The notes: generated from the sequence alone by a model not told the origin. Shown: positions 15,395 to 25,018, numbered from the stretch's first letter. The stretch: 33,183 nucleotides of DNA from Chelativorans xinjiangensis (GCF_009812055.1 NZ_WQNH01000062.1:1-33183), one strand, 5' to 3'. Made by a program: numbers and translations.

Positions 15395-16276
15395 ATGTTC
15401 AGGGGTTCCATCACCGCGCTCGTGACGCCGTTCCGTCAGGATGGAAGCCTGGATAAAGACGCCTTCCGCGCGTTTGTCGAATGGCAGATCGAGGAGGGCA
15501 CGACCGGCCTCGTCCCGGTCGGCACGACGGGTGAATCTCCGACGCTGACCCATGAGGAACACCGCGAGGTGGTGCGGCTCTGCGTGGAGGCGGCGGCTGG
15601 CCGCGTTCCCGTCATCGCCGGCGCCGGGTCCAACTCCACGCGCGAGGCGATCGGCTTCGTCGAGCACGCCGAAAAGGTGGGGGCGGACGCCGTCCTCGTC
15701 GTCACACCTTATTACAACAAGCCGAACCAGAAGGGCCTCTACGAGCATTTCGCGGCGGTGGCCCGCTCCACCAGCCTGCCGATCATTATCTACAATATCC
15801 CCGGGCGCTCGGTGATCGACATGACGCCCGAGACCATGGGCCGGCTTGCCGCCGGTTTCAGGAACATCGCGGGCGTGAAGGACGCCACCGGCAAGGTGGA
15901 GCGTGTGTCGGAGCAGCGGCTTACCTGCGGCAAGGATTTCATCCAGCTTTCCGGCGAGGACGCTTCCGCGCTGGGCTTCAACGCCCATGGCGGCGTGGGC
16001 TGCATCTCGGTGACCGCCAATGTGGCGCCGCGCCTGTGCTCAAAGTTCCAGGAAGCCACGCTCAACGGCGACAAGGAGAAGGCGATCGACCTGCAGGACC
16101 GCCTGATGCCGCTGCACAAGGCGCTGTTCATCGAACCGGGGCTCTGCGGCGCCAAATACGCGCTGTCGCGCCTTGGAAAGGTGGAGAATTTCGTTCGCTT
16201 GCCGCTTGTGACCGTGGAGGCCTCGACGGCCGAGAAGATCGACGCGGCGATGATGCACGCCGGACTGATGAACTGA
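15395..16276 (+). CDS. dapA: 4-hydroxy-tetrahydrodipicolinate synthase
   Basis: This 293-residue enzyme would condense pyruvate with aspartate semialdehyde, the first committed step to lysine and meso-diaminopimelate for the cell wall. It shows GTTGES (43-48) with the catalytic Thr pair, Tyr133 in IIYNIPGRS, Arg138, and the Schiff-base Lys162 in AGVKDATGK. Length is standard. ATG at 15395 has GAGGAG upstream with a slightly long spacing. smpB follows after 25 bases, the usual rhizobial order. Confidence 0.97.
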   Translation: MFRGSITALVTPFRQDGSLDKDAFRAFVEWQIEEGTTGLVPVGTTGESPTLTHEEHREVVRLCVEAAAGRVPVIAGAGSNSTREAIGFVEHAEKVGADAVLVVTPYYNKPNQKGLYEHFAAVARSTSLPIIIYNIPGRSVIDMTPETMGRLAAGFRNIAGVKDATGKVERVSEQRLTCGKDFIQLSGEDASALGFNAHGGVGCISVTANVAPRLCSKFQEATLNGDKEKAIDLQDRLMPLHKALFIEPGLCGAKYALSRLGKVENFVRLPLVTVEASTAEKIDAAMMHAGLMN

Positions 16277-16301
16277 CGGCGCCGGCGCGCATTCCCATTC
16301 C

Positions 16302-16775
16302 ATGGCCAAAGACAAGAACCCCAACATCAAGACCGTTGCCGAGAACCGCAAGGCGCGCTTTGCCTATGAAGTGATGGACACGCTGGAAGCGGGCCTCGTC
16401 CTGACCGGCACGGAGGTGAAGTCGCTGCGCGAGGGGCAGGCCAACATCCAGGAGTCCTATGCCTCCGTGGAGGGCGGCGAACTCTGGCTCATCAATTCCT
16501 ATGTGCCTGAATACTTCGCCGGCAACCGCTTCAACCACGAGCCGCGCCGCCGCCGCAAGCTCCTGGTTTCCAAGAAGGAACTCGCCCGTCTGGCCCAGGC
16601 CGTCGACCGCGAAGGCATGACCATGGTGCCGCTGAAGCTCTATTTCAACGAGCGCGGCATCGCCAAGCTGCAGATGGCGCTCGCCCGCGGCAAGAAGCTG
16701 CACGACAAGCGCGAGACTGAGAAGAAGCGCGACTGGGCGCGGGAGAAGGCGCGGTTGTTGAAGGAGAAGGGGTGA
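16302..16775 (+). CDS. smpB: SsrA-binding protein SmpB
   Basis: This 157-residue protein binds tmRNA and brings it to stalled ribosomes. It shows the OB-fold core ([58 protein letters not shown]) and the basic C-terminal tail from [19 protein letters not shown] that enters the decoding centre. It follows dapA closely. Its stop lies just before a heptamer-repeat array. Confidence 0.97.
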   Translation: MAKDKNPNIKTVAENRKARFAYEVMDTLEAGLVLTGTEVKSLREGQANIQESYASVEGGELWLINSYVPEYFAGNRFNHEPRRRRKLLVSKKELARLAQAVDREGMTMVPLKLYFNERGIAKLQMALARGKKLHDKRETEKKRDWAREKARLLKEKG

Positions 16776-16780
16776 GGTGG

Positions 16781-16921
16781 GGAATAGTGAAGTAGTGAAT
16801 AGTGGATAGTGAATAGTTAAGCAGGTGAAGTCTTAGAAGTCAGAACTTGATTTCAGCCTGAACTGCAGTTTAATCCTCACTATTCACTATTCACTATTCA
16901 CTATTCACTATTCACTATTCG
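16781..16921. repeat. Second heptamer-repeat inverted element
   Basis: A left array of TAGTGAA-like units (16781-16818) faces a right array of six TATTCAC units (about 16879-16920), separated by about 57 bases of unrelated sequence. It lies between the convergent smpB and uracil-DNA glycosylase genes, and the latter's last codons (AGTGAATGA) are part of the same pattern. The arrangement copies that at 6104-6227. Confidence 0.85.
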
Positions 16922-16922
16922 A

Positions 16923-17576
16923 TCATTCACTCAAAAACGCCCGCACCCTCCCAAACACCTCCACGAACATCGCCTCCGTCAGCCTTCCCGTATTCGTGTT
17001 GTACCTTGAGCAGTGATAGCTGGAGAAGATGCGGAGGCCGCCGGCGTCCTGCTTTGCCCCGTGGGCGAAGGGGAGGGCGCGGACGGGGAGGCCGAGCGCG
17101 CGCGCCGTCGACTGGTGGGCGATGGTGCCGAGCGTGACGATCGCCCTGAGATTGGCGAAGCGCTCGAGCGTCGGTGCGAGATAGTGCTTGCGGCAGGTGT
17201 TGATCTCGCTGCCCACCGGCTTGTTCTCCGGCGGCACGCAGCGCACGGCGTTGGTGATGGCGGCGTCGACCAGTTCCAGCCCGTCGTCGGGGCGCGCGTC
17301 GAAGGTGCCACGCGCGAAGCCGAAACGGGTCAGCGTCTCGTAGAGAAGCGTGCCGGCAAAATCGCCGGTGAAGGGGCGGCCGGTCCGGTTGGCGCCGCGC
17401 AGGCCCGGCGCAAGACCGACGACGAGGAGCCGCGCGTCATCGTCGCCGCCGGCCGGCGCGAAGGTCGGCACCGGCGCGTTGAACCATGCCGGCTCGCGTT
17501 CGCGCCAGCCGGCGATGAAGGTGCTGAGGCGCGGGCAGTGGGAGCAGTCCCGAGGCGGCTCGGCGTCAGCCCGCAT
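16923..17576 (-). CDS. Family-5 uracil-DNA glycosylase (UDGb type)
   Basis: This 217-residue enzyme would remove uracil or other deaminated bases from DNA. Four Cys (11, 14, 113, 128) are placed as in iron-sulfur-containing UDGs. Motif 1, GLAPGLRGANRTGRPFTGD (54-72), has no polar Asp/Asn base activator at the usual place and has NRTGR-FTGD, which is typical of family 5. The second motif reads SSYHCSRYNTNTGRLT near 185-200; most relatives have HPS, so the Cys in place of Pro is odd. ATG at 17576. Convergent with smpB. Confidence 0.85.
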   Translation of the reverse strand: MRADAEPPRDCSHCPRLSTFIAGWREREPAWFNAPVPTFAPAGGDDDARLLVVGLAPGLRGANRTGRPFTGDFAGTLLYETLTRFGFARGTFDARPDDGLELVDAAITNAVRCVPPENKPVGSEINTCRKHYLAPTLERFANLRAIVTLGTIAHQSTARALGLPVRALPFAHGAKQDAGGLRIFSSYHCSRYNTNTGRLTEAMFVEVFGRVRAFLSE

Positions 17577-17653
17577 TTCTCACACTCCTTGCACCCTGCG
17601 TCGCATTCTGGCGGCCGCCTACGGGCGAAAGCCGCTTGAACGTATGCAGAGGC

Positions 17654-18238
17654 TCATTCGGCCTCGTTGGGCTCGAAATCGTGCGGCTCGCTGCGGCGCA
17701 TCGGCCGTTCGGACGGGTCACGCCCAATCTCCTCCTGCAGTGAGGCGAGGTCGATGTAGTTGTCGGCCTGCCGGCGCAACTCGTCGGAGATCATCGGCGG
17801 CTGCGACTGGATGGTGGAGACGATGCTCACCTTGCGCCCCTTGCGCTGCAAGGCCTCGACCAGCGTGCGGAAATCCCCGTCGCCGGAGAACAGCACATAG
17901 TGGTCCACCACGTCGGCAAGCTCGAGCGCGTCGATCGCCAGCTCGATGTCCATGTTGCCTTTGATCTTGCGGCGGCCGGTGGAATCGGTGAACTCCTTGG
18001 CGGGCTTGGTCACCACCTTGTAGCCGTTGTAGTCGAGCCAGTCGATGAGCGGACGGATGGAGGAGTACTCCTGATCCTCCACCAGGGCCGTATAGTAATA
18101 GGCACGCAGCAGATAGGCACGCTTCTGGAAGCTGGAGAGCAGCTTGCGGTAGTCTATGTCAAATCCGAGCGCGCGTGACGTGGCGTAAAGATTCGCGCCG
18201 TCGATGAACATGGCGATCTTTTCGCGGGGGTCGAACAT
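17654..18238 (-). CDS. NYN-domain (LabA/DUF88) protein
   Basis: This 194-residue protein has the PIN-like NYN fold with its acidic metal site: Asp13 in FIDGANLY, Asp in KGNMDIELAIDAL (near 96-103), and the pair in LFSGDGDF near 118-121. Such proteins are predicted RNA nucleases, and the exact target here is unknown. The tail from about 160 is charged and probably disordered. It is divergent from rpoZ; this NYN-rpoZ-rsh order recurs in rhizobia as I recall. ATG at 18238. Confidence 0.9.
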   Translation of the reverse strand: MFDPREKIAMFIDGANLYATSRALGFDIDYRKLLSSFQKRAYLLRAYYYTALVEDQEYSSIRPLIDWLDYNGYKVVTKPAKEFTDSTGRRKIKGNMDIELAIDALELADVVDHYVLFSGDGDFRTLVEALQRKGRKVSIVSTIQSQPPMISDELRRQADNYIDLASLQEEIGRDPSERPMRRSEPHDFEPNEAE

Positions 18239-18552
18239 GGTACAAATATCCTTCGTGGCAATCGGCTGCGCAGGAATAGCTCATGGCGCCACTTACACAG
18301 CCGGCGCCGAAATGGTTCAGCATACAAGGTGACATAGTGCGGACTTGTAATCATGCCAATGCAAATTAATTATAGTCAGTGAAAAATTATCGAGCCTGCG
18401 CGTATGTCGATCCGGCTTGGCAGGCCCCGCATGAAAGGCAAGGGAGGCGGCGGCTCGTCGCATCCCGCATGGAAGCCTTGTATTTTGCATGCGGAAAAGC
18501 TAAGGACCGCGCAGGTTTTCCCGCAAGTTTTGTGCAATGAAAGGGGCAGACA
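18239..18552. other. Divergent promoter region of NYN gene and rpoZ
   Basis: No gene is supported; a short plus-strand frame from 18404 has no family features. A locally AT-rich patch (about 18355-18392) fits promoter elements, probably for rpoZ, but I cannot fix a -35/-10 pair. AAAGGGG (18540-18546) precedes the rpoZ start. Confidence 0.5.
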
Positions 18553-18948
18553 ATGGCCCGTGTCACCGTTGAAGACTGCATCGACAAGGTCGAGAACCGC
18601 TTCGACCTGGTGCTCCTCGCCGCCCACCGGGCGCGCCAGGTCTCCCAGGGCGAGCCGATCACCATCGACCGCGACAACGACAAGAACCCGGTCGTGGCGC
18701 TGCGCGAGATCGCCGATGAGACGCTGTCGCCCGGCGACCTGAAGGAGGCGCTCATCCACTCCCTGCAGAAGCATGTGGAGGTGGACGAGCCGGAGGCCGA
18801 CCTGCCGGTCATCGCCGACCTGCCCCAGGCCGCGCCGGAAGCCGAGGCGGCGGAAGAGGAGGGCGTGTCCTTCGATCGCATGAGCGAGGAAGACCTGCTT
18901 GCCGGCATCGAGGGGCTCGTCCCCCCGGAGAAGAGCGACGATTTCTGA
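18553..18948 (+). CDS. rpoZ: RNA polymerase omega subunit
   Basis: This 131-residue protein helps assemble RNA polymerase and forms part of the ppGpp site. The conserved core is [28 protein letters not shown] and the block [15 protein letters not shown]. The C-terminal third is acidic, as in other alphaproteobacteria. It lies just upstream of rsh, linking the polymerase subunit to the alarmone enzyme. ATG at 18553 with AAAGGGG a few bases upstream. Confidence 0.96.
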   Translation: MARVTVEDCIDKVENRFDLVLLAAHRARQVSQGEPITIDRDNDKNPVVALREIADETLSPGDLKEALIHSLQKHVEVDEPEADLPVIADLPQAAPEAEAAEEEGVSFDRMSEEDLLAGIEGLVPPEKSDDF

Positions 18949-19018
18949 TCGTCGACGCGGCCCGCGCGGCTCTTTCGCAGCGGCCCGCACAGGCATATCC
19001 TGCCGATGCAACGTCGAT

Positions 19019-19050
19019 ATGCGCCGCGTGGGTGACGCGGCGCATGTTTT
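19019..19050 (+). terminator. Hairpin between rpoZ and rsh
   Basis: ATGCGCCGCGT (19019-19029) and ACGCGGCGCAT (19035-19045) form a perfect 11-bp stem with a 5-base loop, followed by GTTTT. It ends about 21 bases before the rsh ATG and close to its ribosome-binding site (GAGGAG, 19056-19061). It can serve as the rpoZ terminator, and any read-through into rsh must pass it. Confidence 0.75.
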
Positions 19051-19071
19051 GTGCATGAGGAGAGGCCGCCC

Positions 19072-21318
19072 ATGATGCGTCAGTACCAGCTTGTCGAGCG
19101 CGTGCAGCGCTACAAGCCTGACGTCAACGAGGCGCTTCTGAACAAGGCCTATGTCTACGCCATGCAGAAGCATGGCCACCAGAAGCGCGCCTCGGGCGAC
19201 CCCTATTTCTCGCATCCCCTCGAAGTCGCCGCCATCCTCACCGACATGCATCTGGACGAATCGACCATCGCCGTCGCTCTCCTGCACGACACCATCGAGG
19301 ACACCTCGGCCACCCGCGCCGAGATCGACGAACTCTTCGGCCCCGATATCGGCCGCCTCGTCGAGGGCCTGACCAAGCTGAAGAAGCTCGACCTCGTCTC
19401 CACCAAGGCCGCGCAGGCGGAGAACCTGCGCAAGCTGCTGCTTGCAGTCTCCGAGGACGTCCGCGTGCTCCTCGTCAAGCTCGCCGACCGTCTGCACAAC
19501 ATGCGCACGCTCGACCACGTGCCGGTTCACAAGAGGCTGAGGATCGCCGAGGAGACGATGGAGATCTATGCGCCGCTGGCCGGCCGCATGGGCATGCAGG
19601 ATATGCGGGAGGAATTGGAGGAGCTGGCTTTCCGCTACATCAACCCCGAAGCCTTCCATGCGGTCACCGAAAGGCTCGCCGACCTTCTGGAGCGCAATCG
19701 CGGCGTCATCTCCGAGATCGAGGAGGCGCTCGCCAAGCTGTTCAAGAAATACAAGATCAAGGCGACGGTGAAGAGCCGCCAGAAGAAGCCGTGGTCGGTG
19801 TTCCGCAAGATGGAGACCAAGGCGCTCTCCTTCGAGCAGCTTTCCGATATCTTCGGCTTTCGCGTCGTCGTCGACACGGTGGACGACTGCTACCGCGCGC
19901 TGGGGGCCATTCATTCCACCTGGTCGATGGTGCCGGGGCGCTTCAAGGACTATATCTCGACGCCGAAGCAGAACGACTACCGCTCCATCCACACCACCAT
20001 CGTCGGACCGTCGCGCCAGCGCGTGGAGCTGCAGATCCGCACGCGCGAGATGAACACCATCGCCGAATACGGAGTGGCGGCGCACTCGCTCTACAAGGAT
20101 TTCGGCTCGAAGCCGAACGGCCCCGGCCACCGGATATCCAAGGACACCAACGCCTACGCCTGGCTGAGGCACACCATCGAGGCGCTGTCGGAGGGCGACA
20201 ACCCGGAGGATTTCCTGGAGAACACCAAGCTCGAGCTGTTCCAGGACCAGGTCTTCTGCTTCACGCCCAAGGGAAGGCTGATCGCCCTGCCGCGCGGGGC
20301 GACGCCCATCGACTTCGCCTATGCCGTCCATACCGATGTCGGCGATACCTGCGTGGGCGCCAAGGTCAACGGCCGCATCATGCCGCTGATGACGGAACTG
20401 AAGAACGGCGACGAGGTCGAGATCATCCGCTCCAAGGCGCAGGTGCCGCCCGCCGCCTGGGAACAGGTGGTGGTCACCGGCAAGGCGCGCTCGGCCATCA
20501 GGCGGGCCACCAAGAATGCCATCCGCAAGCAGTATTCCGGCCTCGGCGCGCGCATTCTGGAGCGCGCCTTCGAGCGGGCCGGCAAGACCTACGCCAAGGA
20601 CGCGCTGAAGCCGGTGCTGCACCGGCTCGCCCGCAAGGACGTGGAGGACGTTTTGGCGGCCGTCGGGCGTGGCGAACTGTCGTCGCAGGATGTCGTCCAC
20701 GCGGTCTTCCCCGATTACAAGGACGAGCGCGTCACCCAGAGCCCGAAGGCGCGCGAGGAAGGCTGGTTCAACCTGCGCAACGCCGCCGGCATGCTGTTCC
20801 AGATCCCCGGCCGCTCCTCGCGCCGCGGCCGCAAGGAAAAGGGCAAGGAGGCGGCCGGCGGCGACAACGGGGCGCTGCCGATCCGCGGCGTGTCGGGCGA
20901 CCTGCCGGTGCGCTTCGCCCCGGAAGGGGCGGTGCCCGGCGACCGCATCGTCGGCATCCTGCAGCCGGGCTCCGGCATCACCATCTATCCCATCCAGTCG
21001 CCGGCGCTGACCGCCTTCGACGACCAGCCGGAGCGCTGGATCGACGTGCGCTGGGACATCGACGAGAACATGAAGGAGCGCTTCCCCGCGCGCCTTTCGA
21101 TCACCGCCATCAACGAACCTGGCTCGCTTGCCAGCATCGCCCAGGTGATCGCCACCAACGACGCCAATATCCACATGCTCTCGATGGCGCGCACCGCGCC
21201 CGATTTCACCGAAATGATCTTCGATCTCGAGGTCTGGGACCTGAAGCACCTGAACCGCCTCGTCTCCCAGCTCAAGGAGGCGGCCTGCGTGAGCGACGTA
21301 CGCCGGGTGAATGGGTAG
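19072..21318 (+). CDS. rsh: Bifunctional (p)ppGpp synthetase/hydrolase
   Basis: This 748-residue protein would make and break the alarmone (p)ppGpp. Order: HD hydrolase domain (YFSHPLEVAAIL, LLHDTIEDT and LADRLHNMRTLDH, about 45-155), synthetase domain (FGFRVVVDTVDDCY, PKQNDYRSIHTT, VELQIRT, about 240-345), TGS (VFCFTPKGRLIALPRGATP), helical region, and C-terminal ACT (ARLSITAINEPGSLASIAQV). Both active sites look complete. The frame opens at a GTG (19051), but the ATG at 19072 has GAGGAG ten bases upstream and gives the usual MMRQYQLVERV start. Downstream of rpoZ and its hairpin. Confidence 0.97.
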   Translation: MMRQYQLVERVQRYKPDVNEALLNKAYVYAMQKHGHQKRASGDPYFSHPLEVAAILTDMHLDESTIAVALLHDTIEDTSATRAEIDELFGPDIGRLVEGLTKLKKLDLVSTKAAQAENLRKLLLAVSEDVRVLLVKLADRLHNMRTLDHVPVHKRLRIAEETMEIYAPLAGRMGMQDMREELEELAFRYINPEAFHAVTERLADLLERNRGVISEIEEALAKLFKKYKIKATVKSRQKKPWSVFRKMETKALSFEQLSDIFGFRVVVDTVDDCYRALGAIHSTWSMVPGRFKDYISTPKQNDYRSIHTTIVGPSRQRVELQIRTREMNTIAEYGVAAHSLYKDFGSKPNGPGHRISKDTNAYAWLRHTIEALSEGDNPEDFLENTKLELFQDQVFCFTPKGRLIALPRGATPIDFAYAVHTDVGDTCVGAKVNGRIMPLMTELKNGDEVEIIRSKAQVPPAAWEQVVVTGKARSAIRRATKNAIRKQYSGLGARILERAFERAGKTYAKDALKPVLHRLARKDVEDVLAAVGRGELSSQDVVHAVFPDYKDERVTQSPKAREEGWFNLRNAAGMLFQIPGRSSRRGRKEKGKEAAGGDNGALPIRGVSGDLPVRFAPEGAVPGDRIVGILQPGSGITIYPIQSPALTAFDDQPERWIDVRWDIDENMKERFPARLSITAINEPGSLASIAQVIATNDANIHMLSMARTAPDFTEMIFDLEVWDLKHLNRLVSQLKEAACVSDVRRVNG

Positions 21319-21503
21319 CCGAGCCTCATTTCCGCCTCCAGCCCCCGCTATTGGCAGGTTGCCGTTTTCCTCGCACGATCCGACATTACGCAGAAGGTCG
21401 AAGCCCTTGCCGGCCGTGTTGTGGAAGACCCCGTTAACGGGAGCGGTTTATACTCGGCCCGGGGAGTGCTGGCCGGCTGGCCCGTGGGGTATGGTAGACG
21501 AAG

Positions 21504-22094
21504 ATGCTGTTCAAACGAAGGAAAAGCGTGGATCTCGGCGAGCGAGTGAGGATGCTGGTGTGGCCCCGGCGCTCGTTCTGGCGCTCGGCCCAATATTTCG
21601 CCAAGCGCGCGCTGCGGCTGCGGGCGACGCCGCATGCGATCGCCGCCGGCGTTGCCGCCGGCGTCTTCGCCTCCTTCACCCCCTTCCTCGGGTTCCACTT
21701 CGTCATCGCGGCAGCCGTCGCATGGGTGATAGGCGGCAACCTGGTGGCCTCGGCCATCGGCACGGCCGTCGGCAACCCGCTTACCTTCCCCTTCATCTGG
21801 GGTGCCACGCTGGAACTCGGCAAGCTTATCCTCTACGGCCGCCATCCGACCGGCATGGGGCCGCGGGACATCGGCCATCTTTTGTGGCATATGGAGTTTT
21901 CAAGCCTGTGGCAGCCTTTCCTGAAGCCGATGGCGGTCGGCTCGCTGCCCCTCGGCTTCGCCGTAGGCCTTGCTGTCTACGTCCTCACGCGTTGGGGCAC
22001 CGTCACCTTCCGCGAGCAGCGGCGCAGGCGCCTGGCCGAAAAGGCGCGCCGGCGCGCGGTTGCGCAATCCAACGCGGTGGCGGGTGAGGTTTGA
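21504..22094 (+). CDS. DUF2062 membrane protein
   Basis: This 196-residue protein carries the DUF2062 pattern: [39 protein letters not shown] and NPLTFPFIW, with three likely transmembrane segments between about 45 and 165, a positively charged N-terminus and a basic C-terminal tail ([15 protein letters not shown]). The role is unknown. Its TGA overlaps the acpS ATG, so the two are translationally coupled in the usual rhizobial order. Confidence 0.9.
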   Translation: MLFKRRKSVDLGERVRMLVWPRRSFWRSAQYFAKRALRLRATPHAIAAGVAAGVFASFTPFLGFHFVIAAAVAWVIGGNLVASAIGTAVGNPLTFPFIWGATLELGKLILYGRHPTGMGPRDIGHLLWHMEFSSLWQPFLKPMAVGSLPLGFAVGLAVYVLTRWGTVTFREQRRRRLAEKARRRAVAQSNAVAGEV

Positions 22095-22495
22095 TGATTA
22101 TCGGTCTTGGCAGCGACCTCATCGACATCCGCCGCATCGAAAAGACGCTGGAACGCCACGGCGAACGTTTCGTCCATCGCGTCTTCACCGAGATCGAGCG
22201 TGCCAAGTCGGACCGCCGGCGCCTGCGCGCGGCATCCTATGCGAAGCGCTTCGCCGCCAAGGAGGCCTGCGCCAAGGCGCTCGGCACCGGCCTGTCGCGC
22301 GGCGTCTTCTGGCGCGACATGGGCGTCGTGAACCTGCCGGGCGGCAAGCCCACCATGCAGTTGACCGGCGGCGCGGCGGCTAGGCTCGAAGCCATGCTGC
22401 CGCCCGGCCACAAGGCGCTCGTTCACCTGACCATCACCGACGATTTCCCCCTGGCCCAGGCCTTCGTCATCATCGAAGCCGTGGCGGACGTGTGA
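22094..22495 (+). CDS. acpS: Holo-[acyl-carrier-protein] synthase
   Basis: This 133-residue enzyme would transfer 4'-phosphopantetheine from CoA to acyl-carrier protein. The Mg-binding Asp8 lies in [13 protein letters not shown], and Glu57 in [16 protein letters not shown]. The frame can be read from a TTG at 22091, but the ATG at 22094 has GGTGAGG upstream and gives the standard start MIIGLGSD. Confidence 0.97.
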   Translation: MIIGLGSDLIDIRRIEKTLERHGERFVHRVFTEIERAKSDRRRLRAASYAKRFAAKEACAKALGTGLSRGVFWRDMGVVNLPGGKPTMQLTGGAAARLEAMLPPGHKALVHLTITDDFPLAQAFVIIEAVADV

Positions 22496-22608
22496 CAAAG
22501 GGCAACACGAGTGCGTGAGCACATTGCCGTGAGCGGCATGAGCCGATAAGACGAAGCGCAAAAAGGGCCGCGGAGATGTTCGGCCCGCTGCCCTGAACCG
22601 AGGACGAC

Positions 22609-23358
22609 ATGAGCGTGGCTGACAAATCCCGGAAGAAATCAGGCGGTCTTGGCGAGACCGTCAGCGTCATTGTCCAGGCGCTGCTCCTGGCACTCGTCAT
22701 CCGTACCCTGCTTTTCCAGCCTTTCTCCATCCCCTCCGGCTCCATGCGCCCGACGCTTCTGGAGGGCGATTATCTGTTCGTCACCAAATGGGCCTACGGC
22801 TACTCGCGCCACTCGCTTCCCTTCTCGCCGCCCCTCTTTTCCGGGCGCATCTGGGGCTCGGCGCCGGAGCGCGGCGACGTTGTCGTCTTCAAGTTCCCGC
22901 CCAACCCCTCGCTCGACTACATCAAGCGGGTGATCGGCCTGCCGGGCGACCGCATCCAGGTGCGCGAGGGCCAGCTCTATATCAACGGCGCGCCGGTGGC
23001 GCGTGAGAAGGTCGGCGAGATCGACAATCCCGACATCACCGAGATGACGCGGCCCGTCGATGTCTACCGCGAGACGCTGCCCAACGGCGTTTCCTACGAC
23101 ACGCTCGACCTCTCGCCCAACTCCGTCGGCGACAACACGCGCGAATTCGTCGTGCCCGAGGGGCATTACTTCATGATGGGCGACAACCGCGACAACTCCA
23201 CCGACAGCCGCTTCTCCGTCGGCTTCGTGCCGGAGGAAAACCTCGTCGGCCGCGCCAACATCATCTTCTTCTCCATCGCCGGCGGCGTCAGCCCGCTGGA
23301 GATCTGGAAGTGGCCGACCGATATCCGCCCCTCGCGCCTCTTCACCTGGGTCAATTAG
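22609..23358 (+). CDS. lepB: Signal peptidase I
   Basis: This 249-residue membrane protease would remove signal peptides from exported proteins, such as the porins and transglycosylase in this window. One N-terminal transmembrane helix (about 17-36) is followed by the catalytic Ser45 in PSGSMRPTLL, Lys106 in DYIKRVIGLPGDRI, and the box GDNRDNSTDSR. It is upstream of rnc by 10 bases. Confidence 0.97.
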   Translation: MSVADKSRKKSGGLGETVSVIVQALLLALVIRTLLFQPFSIPSGSMRPTLLEGDYLFVTKWAYGYSRHSLPFSPPLFSGRIWGSAPERGDVVVFKFPPNPSLDYIKRVIGLPGDRIQVREGQLYINGAPVAREKVGEIDNPDITEMTRPVDVYRETLPNGVSYDTLDLSPNSVGDNTREFVVPEGHYFMMGDNRDNSTDSRFSVGFVPEENLVGRANIIFFSIAGGVSPLEIWKWPTDIRPSRLFTWVN

Positions 23359-23368
23359 CGGCAACGTC

Positions 23369-24088
23369 ATGGCAGCCAAGCGTCTGACGGGAGAGCGGCT
23401 GGCCGAGGCGGTCGAACAGCGCACCGGCATCGCGTTCCGCGACGCGCGCCTCCTGGAAAGCGCGCTCACGCATTCGAGCGCGCGCGGCAAGGTCGGCGCC
23501 GACTATCAGCGGCTGGAGTTCCTGGGCGACCGGGTGCTTGGCCTCGTCGTCGCCGAAATGCTCTACGAGGCCTTTCCCAAGGCGCCGGAGGGCGAGCTTT
23601 CGGTGCGCCTCAACGCGCTGGTCAACGCCGACACGCTCGCCGCGGTCACCGACGAGCTGGGCCTCGATACGCTGATCCGGACAGGCACCGGCCTGCGCTC
23701 GCGCGCCGCCAGCAAGCAGATCAACATGCGCGCCGACGTGATGGAAGCGCTCATCGCCGTCATCTACCTCGACAACGGGCTGGAAGCGGCCAGCCGCTTC
23801 ATCCGCACCCACTGGACGGAACGCTCGAAGGCGGCGGGTGCGGCGCGCAACGACCCCAAGACCGCCCTCCAGGAATGGGCGCACCGGGTCTCCGGCGCCA
23901 TGCCGGTCTATCGGATCGAGGGGCGCGAAGGCCCCGACCATGACCCCGTCTTCACCGTGGCCGTCGAGATCGCCGGCTATGCGGAAGGGAGCGGCCGCGG
24001 CCGCTCCAAGCGCGAGGCGGAGCAGGCCGCCGCCACCGAAGTTCTGGTGCGCGAGGGCGTTTGGGAACCGCTGGAAGACGCGTCATGA
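23369..24088 (+). CDS. rnc: Ribonuclease III
   Basis: This 239-residue double-strand-specific RNase would process rRNA precursors and structured mRNAs. The catalytic domain shows RLEFLGDRVLGL (Glu50, Asp54) and RADVMEALIAVIYLD (Asp123, Glu126). The C-terminal dsRNA-binding domain begins DPKTALQEWAH and ends KREAEQAAATEVL. It ends in an ATGA overlap with era. The ATG at 23369 follows lepB by 10 bases. Confidence 0.97.
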   Translation: MAAKRLTGERLAEAVEQRTGIAFRDARLLESALTHSSARGKVGADYQRLEFLGDRVLGLVVAEMLYEAFPKAPEGELSVRLNALVNADTLAAVTDELGLDTLIRTGTGLRSRAASKQINMRADVMEALIAVIYLDNGLEAASRFIRTHWTERSKAAGAARNDPKTALQEWAHRVSGAMPVYRIEGREGPDHDPVFTVAVEIAGYAEGSGRGRSKREAEQAAATEVLVREGVWEPLEDAS

Positions 24089-25014
24089 ACGAGCCCGCTT
24101 CCTCACCCGGCGAGGGTGGAGCCGCCACCCGTTCCGGCTTCGTCGCGCTGATCGGCGCCACCAATGCCGGCAAGTCGACGCTGCTCAACCGGCTGGTCGG
24201 CGCCAAGGTCTCCATCGTCACCCACAAGGTGCAGACCACCCGCGCGCTGATCCGGGGGATCGCCATACACGGCCAGGCGCAGATCGTGTTCGTGGATACG
24301 CCCGGCATCTTCCGGCCGCGCCGAAGGCTCGACCGCGCCATGGTGACGACCGCCTGGGGCGGCGCCCGGGATGCCGACATCGTCGCGCTGATCGTCGATG
24401 CCGAGCGCGGCATCCGCGGCGACACCGAAGCCATCCTCGACAATCTCGCCAACGTCCGCCAGCCCAAGGTGCTGATCCTCAACAAGGTCGACCGGGTGAA
24501 GCGGGAGACGCTGCTGGTGCTTGCCGACGAGGCCAACAAGCGGGCCGATTTCGAGCGCACCTTCATGATCTCCGCACTCACGGGGGACGGCTGCGACGAT
24601 CTGATGGCCTATCTGGCCGAAAAGCTGCCGGAGGGGCCGTGGTACTACCCCGAAGACCAGATCTCCGATCTGCCCATGCGCCAGCTTGCCGCCGAGATCA
24701 CCCGCGAGAAGCTCTACCTGCGCCTGCACCAGGAGCTCCCCTATGCCGCCCATGTGGAGACGGAGAAGTGGGAGGAGCGGAAGGACGGCTCGGTGCGCAT
24801 CGAGCAGGTGATCTACGTCGAGCGCGACAGCCAGAAGAAGATCGTTCTCGGCCACAAGGGCGCTTCGATCCGCGCCATCGGCCAGGCCGCGCGCGAGGAG
24901 ATGGCGGCGATCTTGGAGCAGAAGGTGCACCTGTTCCTGTTCGTCAAGGTGCGCGGCGGCTGGGGCGACGACCCCGAACGCTTCCGCGAGATGGGGCTGG
25001 AGTTTCCGGAGTAG
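24085..25014 (+). CDS. era: GTPase Era
   Basis: This 309-residue GTPase would bind 16S rRNA and assist 30S assembly. The G motifs are GATNAGKST (24-32), DTPG (71-74), NKVD (133-136) and a late G5 region (SALTG). The C-terminal KH domain ends near AILEQKVHLFLFVKVRGGW. The frame continues upstream to 24061, but the ATGA overlap with rnc fixes the ATG at 24085. The last codons REMGLEFPE and stop (24985-25014) have a diverged second copy at 25736-25765, beyond the vapBC genes, so the 3' end has been remade by the insertion. Confidence 0.95.
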   Translation: MNEPASSPGEGGAATRSGFVALIGATNAGKSTLLNRLVGAKVSIVTHKVQTTRALIRGIAIHGQAQIVFVDTPGIFRPRRRLDRAMVTTAWGGARDADIVALIVDAERGIRGDTEAILDNLANVRQPKVLILNKVDRVKRETLLVLADEANKRADFERTFMISALTGDGCDDLMAYLAEKLPEGPWYYPEDQISDLPMRQLAAEITREKLYLRLHQELPYAAHVETEKWEERKDGSVRIEQVIYVERDSQKKIVLGHKGASIRAIGQAAREEMAAILEQKVHLFLFVKVRGGWGDDPERFREMGLEFPE

Positions 25015-25018
25015 CAGT

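Noticed and set aside
18376-21249. Very long minus-strand open frame (957 codons) opposite rsh
   Set aside because: It is antisense to a clear Rsh enzyme; it arises from GC-rich codon use and shows no domain of its own.
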